64,000 bases of DNA from Mycobacterium sp. AZCC_0083 (lineage in GTDB: Bacteria; Actinomycetota; Actinomycetes; Mycobacteriales; Mycobacteriaceae), in the NCBI RefSeq assembly GCF_014202335.1, contig NZ_JACHGP010000028.1:1-64000 (forward strand). Reading direction: 5' to 3'. The position numbers and the translations under genes were made by a program. The notes under the pieces are model-generated. The model had not been told where the DNA came from and did no database searches. It saw nothing but the letters and a program-made list of their open reading frames with translations. Numbering within the stretch: the first letter of the stretch is position 1; every line of letters starts with the position of its first letter. This document shows positions 35,449 through 42,809 of this stretch, piece after piece.

Positions 35449-36258
35449 TCAGAATCCCTTGGCCGCGAGCCAGTCCAGGACGACTCCGGCGACTTCCTTC
35501 CAGCCATTGTCGATGGTGAGGGAGTGGCCACGTCCTTCGAAAACGTGAAAGTCCGTCTCTGCCGGGCTTTTTGAATACATGGCAACGACTTCCTTGGCGA
35601 CCTTCAAGGGAACGACGTGGTCCTCGGTGCCAGAGGTCAACAGCAGTGGGCCGCGATGGGCCACGTGGGTGTCGACCTTGGCTGCCGAGTGACGTGAGAA
35701 GTTTGCGCCCGCATCCTCGAACAGTGGTTTGCCGACTGCGGGGATGGACCATGCCTCGTGCAGGGCGTTGGATTCTTCTTCGCTGAGAGCGTTGCCAAAG
35801 GCGTAGTGGAATTGCTTGGCAGTAAGAGCGACCGTTCGGTGTCGGTTGGCAGGGTTGCCGAGGACGGGGAATGCGGACCTCAACTGAGCCACCGGGAGCG
35901 CCTTGACTCCTCTGATGGGCGCGGGGTCGATGGCAACGGCAGCTGCAATGAGGCCTTCCGCCAGCAATTCTTGGGCGATCAACCCGCCAAAGGAGTGCCC
36001 CACCACGAGGGGCTTGACGCCGCCGCGGGCGCGGATCAGTTCCGCGTAGTGATCGACCATCTGCTGGATGCCGACATCGTTCATCCCATCGGGCGTTTCG
36101 CGTGTTTGGGCGACGGTTGCGAGTTCCCCGGGCCAGCCAGGTGCGGACACCGCGTAGCCATAGTTCTCGAACAGGTCCAGCCACGGCTGCCAAGCGGACG
36201 AGTGGATCCACAGCCCGTGAATGAAGATGACCGGGTTGGGCTTCGTGGGCGATGTCAT
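35449..36258 (-). CDS. Alpha/beta hydrolase
   Basis: A 269-residue soluble hydrolase from the ATG at 36258, with AGGAAA upstream; the longer reading has no family similarity. It has PVIFIHGLWIHSSAWQPWLDLFENYGY, the nucleophile PLVVGHSFGGLIAQELL and the His in FEGRGHSLTIDNGW. The HGLWI opening and PGWPGE segment are typical of a lysophospholipase-like group. It stands at the head of the minus-strand group; AraC-type direct repeats lie 136 to 166 bp upstream. Divergent from the Rieske gene. Confidence 0.87.
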   Translation of the reverse strand: MTSPTKPNPVIFIHGLWIHSSAWQPWLDLFENYGYAVSAPGWPGELATVAQTRETPDGMNDVGIQQMVDHYAELIRARGGVKPLVVGHSFGGLIAQELLAEGLIAAAVAIDPAPIRGVKALPVAQLRSAFPVLGNPANRHRTVALTAKQFHYAFGNALSEEESNALHEAWSIPAVGKPLFEDAGANFSRHSAAKVDTHVAHRGPLLLTSGTEDHVVPLKVAKEVVAMYSKSPAETDFHVFEGRGHSLTIDNGWKEVAGVVLDWLAAKGF

Positions 36259-36800
36259 ATGGCGTTTCCTCGTGTGTGAAGGGGGAGTTGGTTCATTCGG
36301 GCGCCGAGCATCGACATGGCGCTTGACTGCGACCCTAGGTCGAATCTGGCACGCCAAACCCTTGGCAGGCAGGTCGTGCACGCGGTGCACAGGTGTTGGC
36401 ACACGGTGAGGCACGCTGTCGGCAACATGCCTCCTCATGGGGTCAGTGAAACCCAGATGACTTGCAGATAGGGCACGTTGGCCTACTTCGTAAGAGCTGA
36501 TGGCTGATGGCTGGGATTACTCGGGCGAAGCCGCCTGCGCCGGGTGGCGAAATCCGGTGTGTACGAGCACAACCCGCACCACTGACAACCGATCGACAGC
36601 CAATTCTCAGCTGGGACACCCAGTTCACCGTGTTAGCTTGATCTCGACTCACCGACGCACTCGACGTGCGTCGCCCGCCTGCTCGCCCGGGTATACGGCA
36701 AGGCTGCCGGATGGCGAACGACTTGAGGCGTTGCGCTGCAAGGCAACCCAACCCCGCCGCGCATATGCCCTCCCACACCCGTCACGCATGGGAAGGTCTC
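36259..36800. other. 542-bp intergenic region between the divergent hydrolase and Rieske genes
   Basis: No credible gene is seen. It carries the direct repeat TGTTGGCA / TGTCGGCA at 36394-36424 and a tandem GATGGCT repeat near 36497-36517. Its base composition is less GC-rich than the flanking genes. It must hold promoters in both directions. Confidence 0.6.
36394..36424. promoter_or_regulatory. AraC-type direct-repeat operator (TGTTGGCA...TGTCGGCA)
   Basis: TGTTGGCA (36394-36401) and TGTCGGCA (36417-36424) are direct repeats with starts 23 bp apart, about two helical turns, the usual form of AraC-family sites. The surrounding 42 bp (36392-36433) recur almost unchanged at 41586-41627, 56 bp from the end of an AraC regulator gene. 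Binding by that regulator is inferred. Confidence 0.45.
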
Positions 36801-37871
36801 ATGACTGCCACCGATCCAGATCAGAAAATCCCCGTCGTCGAATTGCCGAGGGACTGCACCTTCGACGCAAGTGACTTCGCAATCATTGCCCGGTATTGGT
36901 ACCCGATCGCACGTTCGTCCGACGCCACCACCGCGCCGCTAAGCGCGACCCTGCTGGACGAACCGCTGGTGGTCTACAGGGCTGGGGAGCAGATCGTCGT
37001 CGCCAGCGACATCTGCCCGCATCGGGGCGTGCCACTCTCGGCAGGCACTGGCGATGGGCAGAGCGTGGCATGCGCCTATCACGGCATCCGCTATGGAGCG
37101 GGCGGCGCGTGCATCTCCGTCCCTGCCCACCCCACGGCGAAGATCCCGGCCAGACTCACCCTCCGCACCTACCCGGCCGTCGAGCGGTACGGACTGATTT
37201 GGACCTGCCTACTGCCGGACCCGCATCACGTCGCCGATCCCTCGACAGCGCCGATACCGCGGATGCCCGGTTGGGGCGAGCCCGACTACCAACAGGTCAC
37301 CTGCCCGGCCTTCGACGTCGCGGCCTTCGCCGGCCGCCAGGTCGAGGGATTCCTCGACGTCGCGCACTTCGGCTTCGTGCACGTCGACACCTTCGGAGAC
37401 CCCGACAACGCCGAAGTCCCCGACTACAGCCCCATAACCACCGACTCTGGCTTCGAGGTCGACTACTGGAGCACCGTGGCGAACTATCCCCACGGCGCGA
37501 AGACCGGCGAACCCGGATTCAAGTGGCTGCGGCACTTCGAGGCGCATCTGCCCTTCACCGCAACCCTGGTAGTGCACTTCCCCAACGAAGGACGGCTCTG
37601 CATAATGAACGCCGCCTCACCGGTGTCGACCCGACGCACCAGGATGTTCGCCCCGATCGCCAAGAACTTCGACATCGATCAACCCGAGCAGGACATCTTC
37701 GACTTCAACTTGAGAATCTTTGAAGAGGATCGGGTGATCGTCGAGATCCAGAAACCCGAGAACCTCCCCCTCGATCCCCGCATCGAAGTCAACATCGCCG
37801 CTGACCGCAGCTCGGTGGCCTACCGCAGGGGTCTGCGCTCACTCGGACTGACACAATTCTTCACCTCCTAG
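36801..37871 (+). CDS. Rieske non-heme iron oxygenase, alpha-subunit type
   Basis: A 356-residue oxygenase from the ATG at 36801, with GGGAAGG four bases upstream. The Rieske [2Fe-2S] motif is CPHRGVPLSAGTGDGQSVACAYHG (CxH...CxxH) at about residues 72-95. The mononuclear iron site is EGFLDVAHFGFVHVDTFG (two His after Asp) near 180-197. It is of the short KshA/vanillate-demethylase-like class that hydroxylates or demethylates rings or steroids. No reductase or ferredoxin gene is adjacent, so electrons must come from elsewhere. It probably works with the divergent hydrolases. Confidence 0.9.
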   Translation: MTATDPDQKIPVVELPRDCTFDASDFAIIARYWYPIARSSDATTAPLSATLLDEPLVVYRAGEQIVVASDICPHRGVPLSAGTGDGQSVACAYHGIRYGAGGACISVPAHPTAKIPARLTLRTYPAVERYGLIWTCLLPDPHHVADPSTAPIPRMPGWGEPDYQQVTCPAFDVAAFAGRQVEGFLDVAHFGFVHVDTFGDPDNAEVPDYSPITTDSGFEVDYWSTVANYPHGAKTGEPGFKWLRHFEAHLPFTATLVVHFPNEGRLCIMNAASPVSTRRTRMFAPIAKNFDIDQPEQDIFDFNLRIFEEDRVIVEIQKPENLPLDPRIEVNIAADRSSVAYRRGLRSLGLTQFFTS

Positions 37872-37913
37872 GAGAGCAGCGGAACAGAACCGCGTTGCGT
37901 GCGGGTTTGGCGT

Positions 37914-38035
37914 GCGGCACCGCGGTCTCTTTCGCCAATTGGTGTCACCAGCAATGGAATTAGATGACCGAACGTCGTGACAGCGCAGTCGTCGTCTGCG
38001 CGAGCATGGTCGGCCTTCTCGCCGCCCGTGGGTGA
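37914..38035 (+). pseudogene. 5' fragment of a flavin monooxygenase gene (copy B)
   Basis: About 117 bp match, on the opposite strand, the leader and first 22 codons of the monooxygenase at 30873-32270: the leader CTTTCGCCAATT...CACCAGCAA-GGAATT, then an ATG at 37964 reading MTERRDSAVVVCASMVGLLAARG and a stop at 38033. The first Gly of the dinucleotide motif is changed to Cys. It is closer to copy C (41496-41575) than to the intact gene, so both fragments come from a lost paralogue. It cannot make a working enzyme. Confidence 0.75.
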
Positions 38036-38223
38036 CGGGCCACCCGGGTCCGCCTTTCTGATGGGACAGGCGTTCCTGTCCTTCACTTTGGCCGGTGAGC
38101 AATTTGACATCCGGTAAGGTTGCAAACGGAGGCGTTGATGGTGTGTCGACCATCATCAGCTGTCCGCCTAGTGTGCGTAGTCGGGCGGCTGCGCAAAGTC
38201 CGTCTCGGAGAGAATATTTGGCA

Positions 38224-38361
38224 ATGACAGCTGGCGGTGATGTGCAAGGCCGGGCCGTAATGGTGACGGCACCTGCGCGTGGGCAGGGCCGCGCTCGTGC
38301 AATCCGACTGACATTCGAAGCGCAGAGACGACTTGGGCCACACCTACGGAGCGCGCGGTGA
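38224..38361 (+). pseudogene. 5' fragment of an SDR gene
   Basis: The ATG at 38224 opens 45 codons reading VQGRAVMVTAPARGQGRARAIRLTF, which resembles VEGKVAFVTGAARGQGRAHAVRLA, the start of mycofactocin-associated SDRs, with Gly of TGAARG lost. Similarity ends after about 30 residues and the frame stops at 38361, overlapping the GTG of the next gene. It is probably a decayed start of an SDR. Use as a leader peptide for the DUF2165 gene is possible but unsupported. Confidence 0.5.
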
Positions 38362-38936
38362 GCGCGAGTAAGCCGCCGCGTTGGACGGCACTTGGATCGC
38401 TGCCCGTCGTCATCGGTGTCTTCGTCGTCCTGAATGCCGGCTACATCATGCTCGTTGCCGTTGGCAACATTACCGACTTCGCAACCAACCAAGCCTTTGT
38501 GCACCACGTGTTGGCGATGGACACCACGAACTTTGGGGCCAAACCGGGTACGGGCCTCGACCCGAACGTGATGTGGCGCGCGGCAACTGCATTGCCACTG
38601 CAGAACGCCGGTTATGTCTGCATCATCGTCTGGGAGTCAGTCGCGGGCATTGTGCTAGTCGCTGCGACCGCCGAATGGTTCATCGAGCGCGGCACCTGCT
38701 ACACCCGCGCGCGCGCTTTCTCCACGATCGGCCTGTTGATGATCATCTCGCTGTTCATGGGCGGTTTCATCGACATCGGTGGCGAATGGTTCCAGATGTG
38801 GAGGTCAACCAGCTGGAACGGCTTGGATACCGCTTTCCGCAACATCGTGCTGGCATCACTGCCGTTGATTCTGATTCACCTACCCGTGACAACTTGGCGG
38901 TGTCCGACTGCTCGACACTGCCGGGACGACTCGTAG
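38358..38936 (+). CDS. DUF2165 family membrane protein
   Basis: A 192-residue protein with four predicted helices (about 15-36, 85-107, 122-145, 160-175). VGNITDFATNQAFVHHVLAMDTTNFG, VMWRAATALPLQNAGYVCIIVWESVAG and GGFIDIGGEWFQMWRSTSWNG are the conserved DUF2165 blocks. Function unknown. The GTG start overlaps the stop of the SDR remnant (GTGA). The last 15 residues (RCPTARHCRDDS) are unlike the family and may follow a frameshift near 38895. Confidence 0.82.
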   Translation: MSASKPPRWTALGSLPVVIGVFVVLNAGYIMLVAVGNITDFATNQAFVHHVLAMDTTNFGAKPGTGLDPNVMWRAATALPLQNAGYVCIIVWESVAGIVLVAATAEWFIERGTCYTRARAFSTIGLLMIISLFMGGFIDIGGEWFQMWRSTSWNGLDTAFRNIVLASLPLILIHLPVTTWRCPTARHCRDDS

Positions 38937-39173
38937 CCAGGGTCATGCCCACCGAGCTAGCAGGCTTCAATTGGACCAATCTGCTGCGGTCGTGTCACCG
39001 CCGCCGGGTGACCGCTCCGGGTTTCAGTCCGCGGGTCTGACGACGTTCCCAAAACCCGACGACCCCAAGCAGGAGCGCTCACCTGGTGCGGGAGGGGCGG
39101 GGGGTTTCGGGGGCCTGAATTCGTTGACGTAGTGCCCGAGAAGCTCACCCGAGCCGGTTCAGTGCCAACGTCA

Positions 39174-41117
39174 CTACAGGTTTTCGATATCGACTGGATC
39201 AATGTCATCTACTAAAGGGAACCCAAGAATCTTCGAATAGAAAAACAGTTCGGCCTCAAGTGATCTCTTGATGGTTTCCGCTTTGCGGAAACCGTGTTGC
39301 TCGCCCGCGAAGGTCAGATAGGCGAACGGAAGATGCTTCGCCCGTAGTGCCTCAACCATGGTTTCGGCCTGAGATGGCGGTACTACGTGGTCCTCGAGGC
39401 CTTGAAACAAGATGACCGGGCACGACAGTTGGTCTGCGTAATGGATCGGGGATCTCTGCCGATACACGCCTCGATCCTGCGGGTATGGACCCATGAGCCC
39501 GTCCAGGTAGTGAGATTCGAATTTGTGCGTGTCGGTTGCCAACGTCTCGCAGTCTGCTACTCCGTAATAACTAGCCCCAGTGGCAAATTCGTCGTGGAAG
39601 ACCAGTGCGCACAATGTCGTGTATCCGCCCGCGCTTCCTCCCCGGATGACCAATCTCTCCTTGTCGGCAAGCCCCTGTGCGGCAAGGTACTGTGCGGCAC
39701 TTATGCAGTCATCGGTGTCGACGAGTCCCCACTTGCCCTTGAGGCGCTGTCGGTAGAGGCGCCCGAATCCAGAGCTACCGCCATAGTTGACGTCGACGAC
39801 GGCGAATCCACGACTCGTGAAGTACTGGATCTCCGCATTCAGTTGGGCTTGCGCCATGGCCGTGGGCCCACCGTGGCTCACCACGATGAGTGGCGGAAGC
39901 TCGTTGTCCGGTCCGACGAACCCAGGATTGTTTGGTGGGTAATACAGTGCATACGACTCCTGCGCAGCGTGTTTGGTGGGGTAGACGATCGCCTGGGGGC
40001 GTGAGACGTGCGACGGCTCGACCGCGAGCTCCGAGCTGCTTCGCAGCACCTCGCGCTGACCAGATGTCGCATTCATGCGAATGACTGCTGCGGCCTCCGT
40101 CGGTGAGGCGGCGATGAATGCTAGCGAGTCCCCACTTGCAGACAACGATGACGGCACGTGCGCGGTGTATGGCAGCTCGGCGACTGTGAGTTCGCCATCC
40201 GGCGACACGAAGGCCAGCTGGTCGAAGCCGCCACTCGAAAAGACCGTCGCGATGCGCCCGTCGGACAAGAACGCGTAGCTGCTGAGCCCAAACGTCCAAT
40301 GCGGAACGCCGAACTCGGCGTCCTTGGGCGCCAGTGCCGTAATCGCATTGTCGTCGAGCCGGTAGATGTTCCACCAGCCGGTCCGATCGGACACGAAGTG
40401 CAGTTCTCCGCGTGGACTCCAATTCGGTTGGAAGATCGACTCATCTGGGCCGCCGGCGACGCGACGCGGCCCGAGCACTGAACCGTCTTCCGCGAGATCG
40501 CCAACCCACAACTCGCAGCCGTCCCATGGCATGAGTGGATGATCCCAGGCAATCCACGCAAGGCGACGGCCGTCGGGGCTTATGCGCGGCGCCGCGAAGA
40601 AGTCGTGACCTGATACGACCGTCTTCGGTGGCCGAGATCCATCGGTTGGGATGACAACGACATCGTTGACGGGCTGTTCGCCGTCTACCGAGTGCACCTC
40701 GCGAACGCAGAACAACAGTCTTCCGTCATTGGTCACTCGTGTGTCGGCATACCGCGCCCCACTAGGGATCCCTGGCTCCGGGGTGATGGGACGTATCGTC
40801 TCGCCGACGTCTTGGCGGTACAGCCGTTGGTCGTCGAAGTTCGAGAAATAGATCGTTGACTCATGCCCGATAAAGGCTCCCCCGCCGTACTCGTGGACGC
40901 GGCTCCGCACATTGAACTGCGGAGGAGTGAGCTCCAGATGTGCCTCAGAGCCGTTGTGACACATGATGACCGAGCGACCGCCTTCGCGTGGCCTGCGCTC
41001 ACTCCAATAGACGGCTTGTCCGACGATCTGTACTGATTCGAGCGGGGTCTCGCCCGCAGCCACTGCCACAGCATCGATCGGTGACTGCCAGCTGCCGTAG
41101 GGCGTCGTCCTTGACAT
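39174..41117 (-). CDS. S9-family prolyl oligopeptidase / dipeptidyl aminopeptidase
   Basis: A 647-residue cytoplasmic serine peptidase. Residues 1-380 form a WD/PD40-like beta-propeller (repeats such as RISPDGRRLAWIAWD and QPNWSPRGELHFVSDRTGW). The catalytic domain follows: oxyanion VVSHGGPTA, YGGSSGFGRLYRQRLKGKWG, nucleophile RLVIRGGSAGGYTT, Asp in GLEDHVVPPSQ and His in AGEQHGFRKAE. Members cleave short peptides after Pro or Ala or hydrolyse acyl-peptides. It stands alone in this region with no partner visible; its ATG is at 41117. Confidence 0.92.
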   Translation of the reverse strand: MSRTTPYGSWQSPIDAVAVAAGETPLESVQIVGQAVYWSERRPREGGRSVIMCHNGSEAHLELTPPQFNVRSRVHEYGGGAFIGHESTIYFSNFDDQRLYRQDVGETIRPITPEPGIPSGARYADTRVTNDGRLLFCVREVHSVDGEQPVNDVVVIPTDGSRPPKTVVSGHDFFAAPRISPDGRRLAWIAWDHPLMPWDGCELWVGDLAEDGSVLGPRRVAGGPDESIFQPNWSPRGELHFVSDRTGWWNIYRLDDNAITALAPKDAEFGVPHWTFGLSSYAFLSDGRIATVFSSGGFDQLAFVSPDGELTVAELPYTAHVPSSLSASGDSLAFIAASPTEAAAVIRMNATSGQREVLRSSSELAVEPSHVSRPQAIVYPTKHAAQESYALYYPPNNPGFVGPDNELPPLIVVSHGGPTAMAQAQLNAEIQYFTSRGFAVVDVNYGGSSGFGRLYRQRLKGKWGLVDTDDCISAAQYLAAQGLADKERLVIRGGSAGGYTTLCALVFHDEFATGASYYGVADCETLATDTHKFESHYLDGLMGPYPQDRGVYRQRSPIHYADQLSCPVILFQGLEDHVVPPSQAETMVEALRAKHLPFAYLTFAGEQHGFRKAETIKRSLEAELFFYSKILGFPLVDDIDPVDIENL

Positions 41118-41334
41118 CTTTCGACTATAGCTGCCCTACAACGGCTTCCGCCTTTTCACCGTGGCAGCACCGAAGTCACAGTCGGCATTCAGCGCATCGT
41201 AAGGCGCGACGGGGATGCTGAGGCAGTGAAAACTTCTGGGGCGCAGCTCAAGAGGACATCAGACGCGTCGGTATGCGTGCCGTAGAGTGCCACCGCGGAA
41301 TCGGTCGCCAGCTTGGGACCGGCAGCGTGACTCG
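41118..41334. other. Intergenic stretch after the S9 peptidase start
   Basis: Between the peptidase start and the GMC fragment I see no gene or clear signal. The promoter of the peptidase gene must lie here. Confidence 0.5.
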
Positions 41335-41490
41335 ATGAGCAGCTTGCTCCCCGTGGGACCGACCCGGCAGAGCTATGACTACATCGTGGTGGGCGGGGGA
41401 ACTGCGTGCTGTGTGCTGGCGGCGAGCTTGTCCGAGGATCTGAGTACCCGCGTGCTCCTGCTGGAGGCGGGGGCCCGTGACCCCCTGGCG
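41335..41490 (+). pseudogene. 5' fragment of a GMC oxidoreductase gene
   Basis: The ATG at 41335 begins a frame reading SYDYIVVGGGTACCVLAASLSEDLSTRVLLLEAGARDPLAAMA, the N-terminal FAD-binding beta-alpha-beta unit of glucose-methanol-choline oxidoreductases (family form DYIVVGGGTAGCVLA). One Gly is now Cys. At about 41490 it runs directly into copy C of the flavin monooxygenase leader. Only the first 50 or so of about 540 codons remain. Confidence 0.8.
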
Positions 41491-41495
41491 GCGAT

Positions 41496-41575
41496 GGCAA
41501 TGGAATTAGTCGCCCGAACGTCGTGACAGCGCAGTCGTGCTCGGCGCGAGCATGGGCGGCCTTCTCGCCGCCCGT
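41496..41575 (+). pseudogene. 5' fragment of a flavin monooxygenase gene (copy C)
   Basis: GCAATGGAATTAG followed by a frame PERRDSAVVLGASMGGLLAARV repeats the leader end and first 22 codons seen in copy B and, less exactly, in the intact gene at 30873-32270. The start codon is gone (ATGACC became TCGCCC), but the FAD motif is better kept than in copy B. It is joined at its left to a GMC fragment and at its right, after about ten bases, to a copy of the operator region from 36392-36433. Confidence 0.78.
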
Positions 41576-41585
41576 GTGCCTCGCC

Positions 41586-41627
41586 GGTGTTGGCACACGG
41601 TTGTGGCACGCTGTCGGCACATGCCTC
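41586..41627. repeat. Second copy of the 42-bp AraC-type operator region
   Basis: GGTGTTGGCACACGGT and GGCACGCTGTCGGCA recur here as at 36392-36433, with about three differences in 42 bp. TGTTGGCA is at 41588-41595 and TGTCGGCA at 41612-41619, one base further apart than in the first copy. It is 56 bp from the 3' end of the AraC regulator gene and has no intact gene positioned to be controlled by it. Confidence 0.65.
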
Positions 41628-41682
41628 GCGACGGTCGCCGGTAGCCATGAGGTTGCTGAGTGTGGAAGGGGAGCGGTCGCGC

Positions 41683-42642
41683 TCAGGCAGGTGGTCGGCG
41701 GCTCAGTTCGCGCCATTCACTCGGGGAGACGCCGTAGGTGGTTCGAAACATTCGCGCGAAACTGGAGGCATCGGTAAACCCCCACCGCCGGGCAACTGCG
41801 GAGATTGGATCTTGCTGAAATGCCAAGGCGAGGTCCCTATGCACTCCTTCGAGTCGCCGCAGTCGGATCCAGTCGCCCAACGAGACGCCTTCGGCGGCCA
41901 GGACCCGGTAGAGCTGCCGCACCGATATGTGATGTTCAGCGGCAATGCGGCCGGCGTCGAGGTCCGGTTCGCGAATGTGCAGTTTTACGTACTCCATGAT
42001 TTGCATGAAGAGAGTGGCTTGGAGCGCATCCTTGCCCAAGTCGACGGCGTCGAGATGGGTGGTGATCGCCGCTCGAAGCAGCTCAATGCCCGGTTGACTG
42101 ACCACTTCTCCGCCCGGACGATCAAATGCTCCCGGCCGGGAAGCCAGCCGTTGGAAATAGGCGACGGCCATGTCTGCGATTGGGTGATCTGGACACAGTC
42201 GAAGAGCGCTAACTTGTCGGATGACGTCAACCGGCAACGCCAATCGATCCAGGGGTATTCGGAATTTGTGCTGGGAGATGCCGTCGGCGTCAGTGATGAC
42301 GAATGGCGTCGTCGAATCCCAGACCGCAAGATCGCCTGGGCGCAAGATTATTTCGCGATCACGCTGGCTCACCACGCAGGACCCCATCCTCTGCAGCCCA
42401 AGGAAGAGGCTCGGCCTGAAGTCGTCGTGCGGCAACGCCTTGTAGTGGACCTTGTTGGCCGTCGAGGTCACCGACCACACCGTGAGATCAGTCAGGTCAG
42501 TGATCGCCAAACTCGCCGCCGCCGGGCCACGATCAGCCATGAAGTCGATCTCGAGAGGCGCAAGAGTCCGCGAGACCGTGGCACGTACCACTTCCGCCCG
42601 ATCGGCAATCGGGATTCCCTGAGCGTCGAATCTGACCGTCAT
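41683..42642 (-). CDS. AraC-family transcriptional regulator
   Basis: A 319-residue regulator. The N-terminal 190 residues are an AraC_binding_2-type cupin (KALPHDDFRPSLFLGLQRMGSCVVSQRDREIILRPGDLAVWDSTTPF). The C-terminal double HTH reads AGRIAAEHHISVRQLYRVLAAEGVSLGDWIRLRRLEG and ISAVARRWGFTDASSFARMFRTTYGVSPSEWR. The ATG at 42642 is chosen over the TTG one codon earlier. Such regulators usually activate catabolic genes for aromatics or fatty-acid-like ligands. TGTYGGCA direct repeats near it and at 36394 are candidate sites. Confidence 0.92.
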   Translation of the reverse strand: MTVRFDAQGIPIADRAEVVRATVSRTLAPLEIDFMADRGPAAASLAITDLTDLTVWSVTSTANKVHYKALPHDDFRPSLFLGLQRMGSCVVSQRDREIILRPGDLAVWDSTTPFVITDADGISQHKFRIPLDRLALPVDVIRQVSALRLCPDHPIADMAVAYFQRLASRPGAFDRPGGEVVSQPGIELLRAAITTHLDAVDLGKDALQATLFMQIMEYVKLHIREPDLDAGRIAAEHHISVRQLYRVLAAEGVSLGDWIRLRRLEGVHRDLALAFQQDPISAVARRWGFTDASSFARMFRTTYGVSPSEWRELSRRPPA

Positions 42643-42809
42643 CAAGGCGTCCGAGTGCTACCGCACGACTCTCGGTTGCTACGTCGACCACATCGAAGAC
42701 CGTCTGTCAGCGGAGCGCACCGGTCTGCAGCCGAGATCATGACAACCTCCTCGTCGTCGAAAAGTTTGCTGTCCTTCCTAGGTCAGTCTAACCAAGCTAG
42801 CGTTGGCTT

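Noticed and set aside
36392..36433. Sigma-54-type promoter (TGGCAC-like)
   Set aside because: TGGCACAC is present, but mycobacteria lack sigma-54 and the spacing to a TTGC element is wrong; a direct-repeat operator explains it better.
41189..41716. Minus-strand open frame through the mosaic region
   Set aside because: It crosses three unrelated fragments on the other strand and shows no domain motif; a by-product of GC bias.
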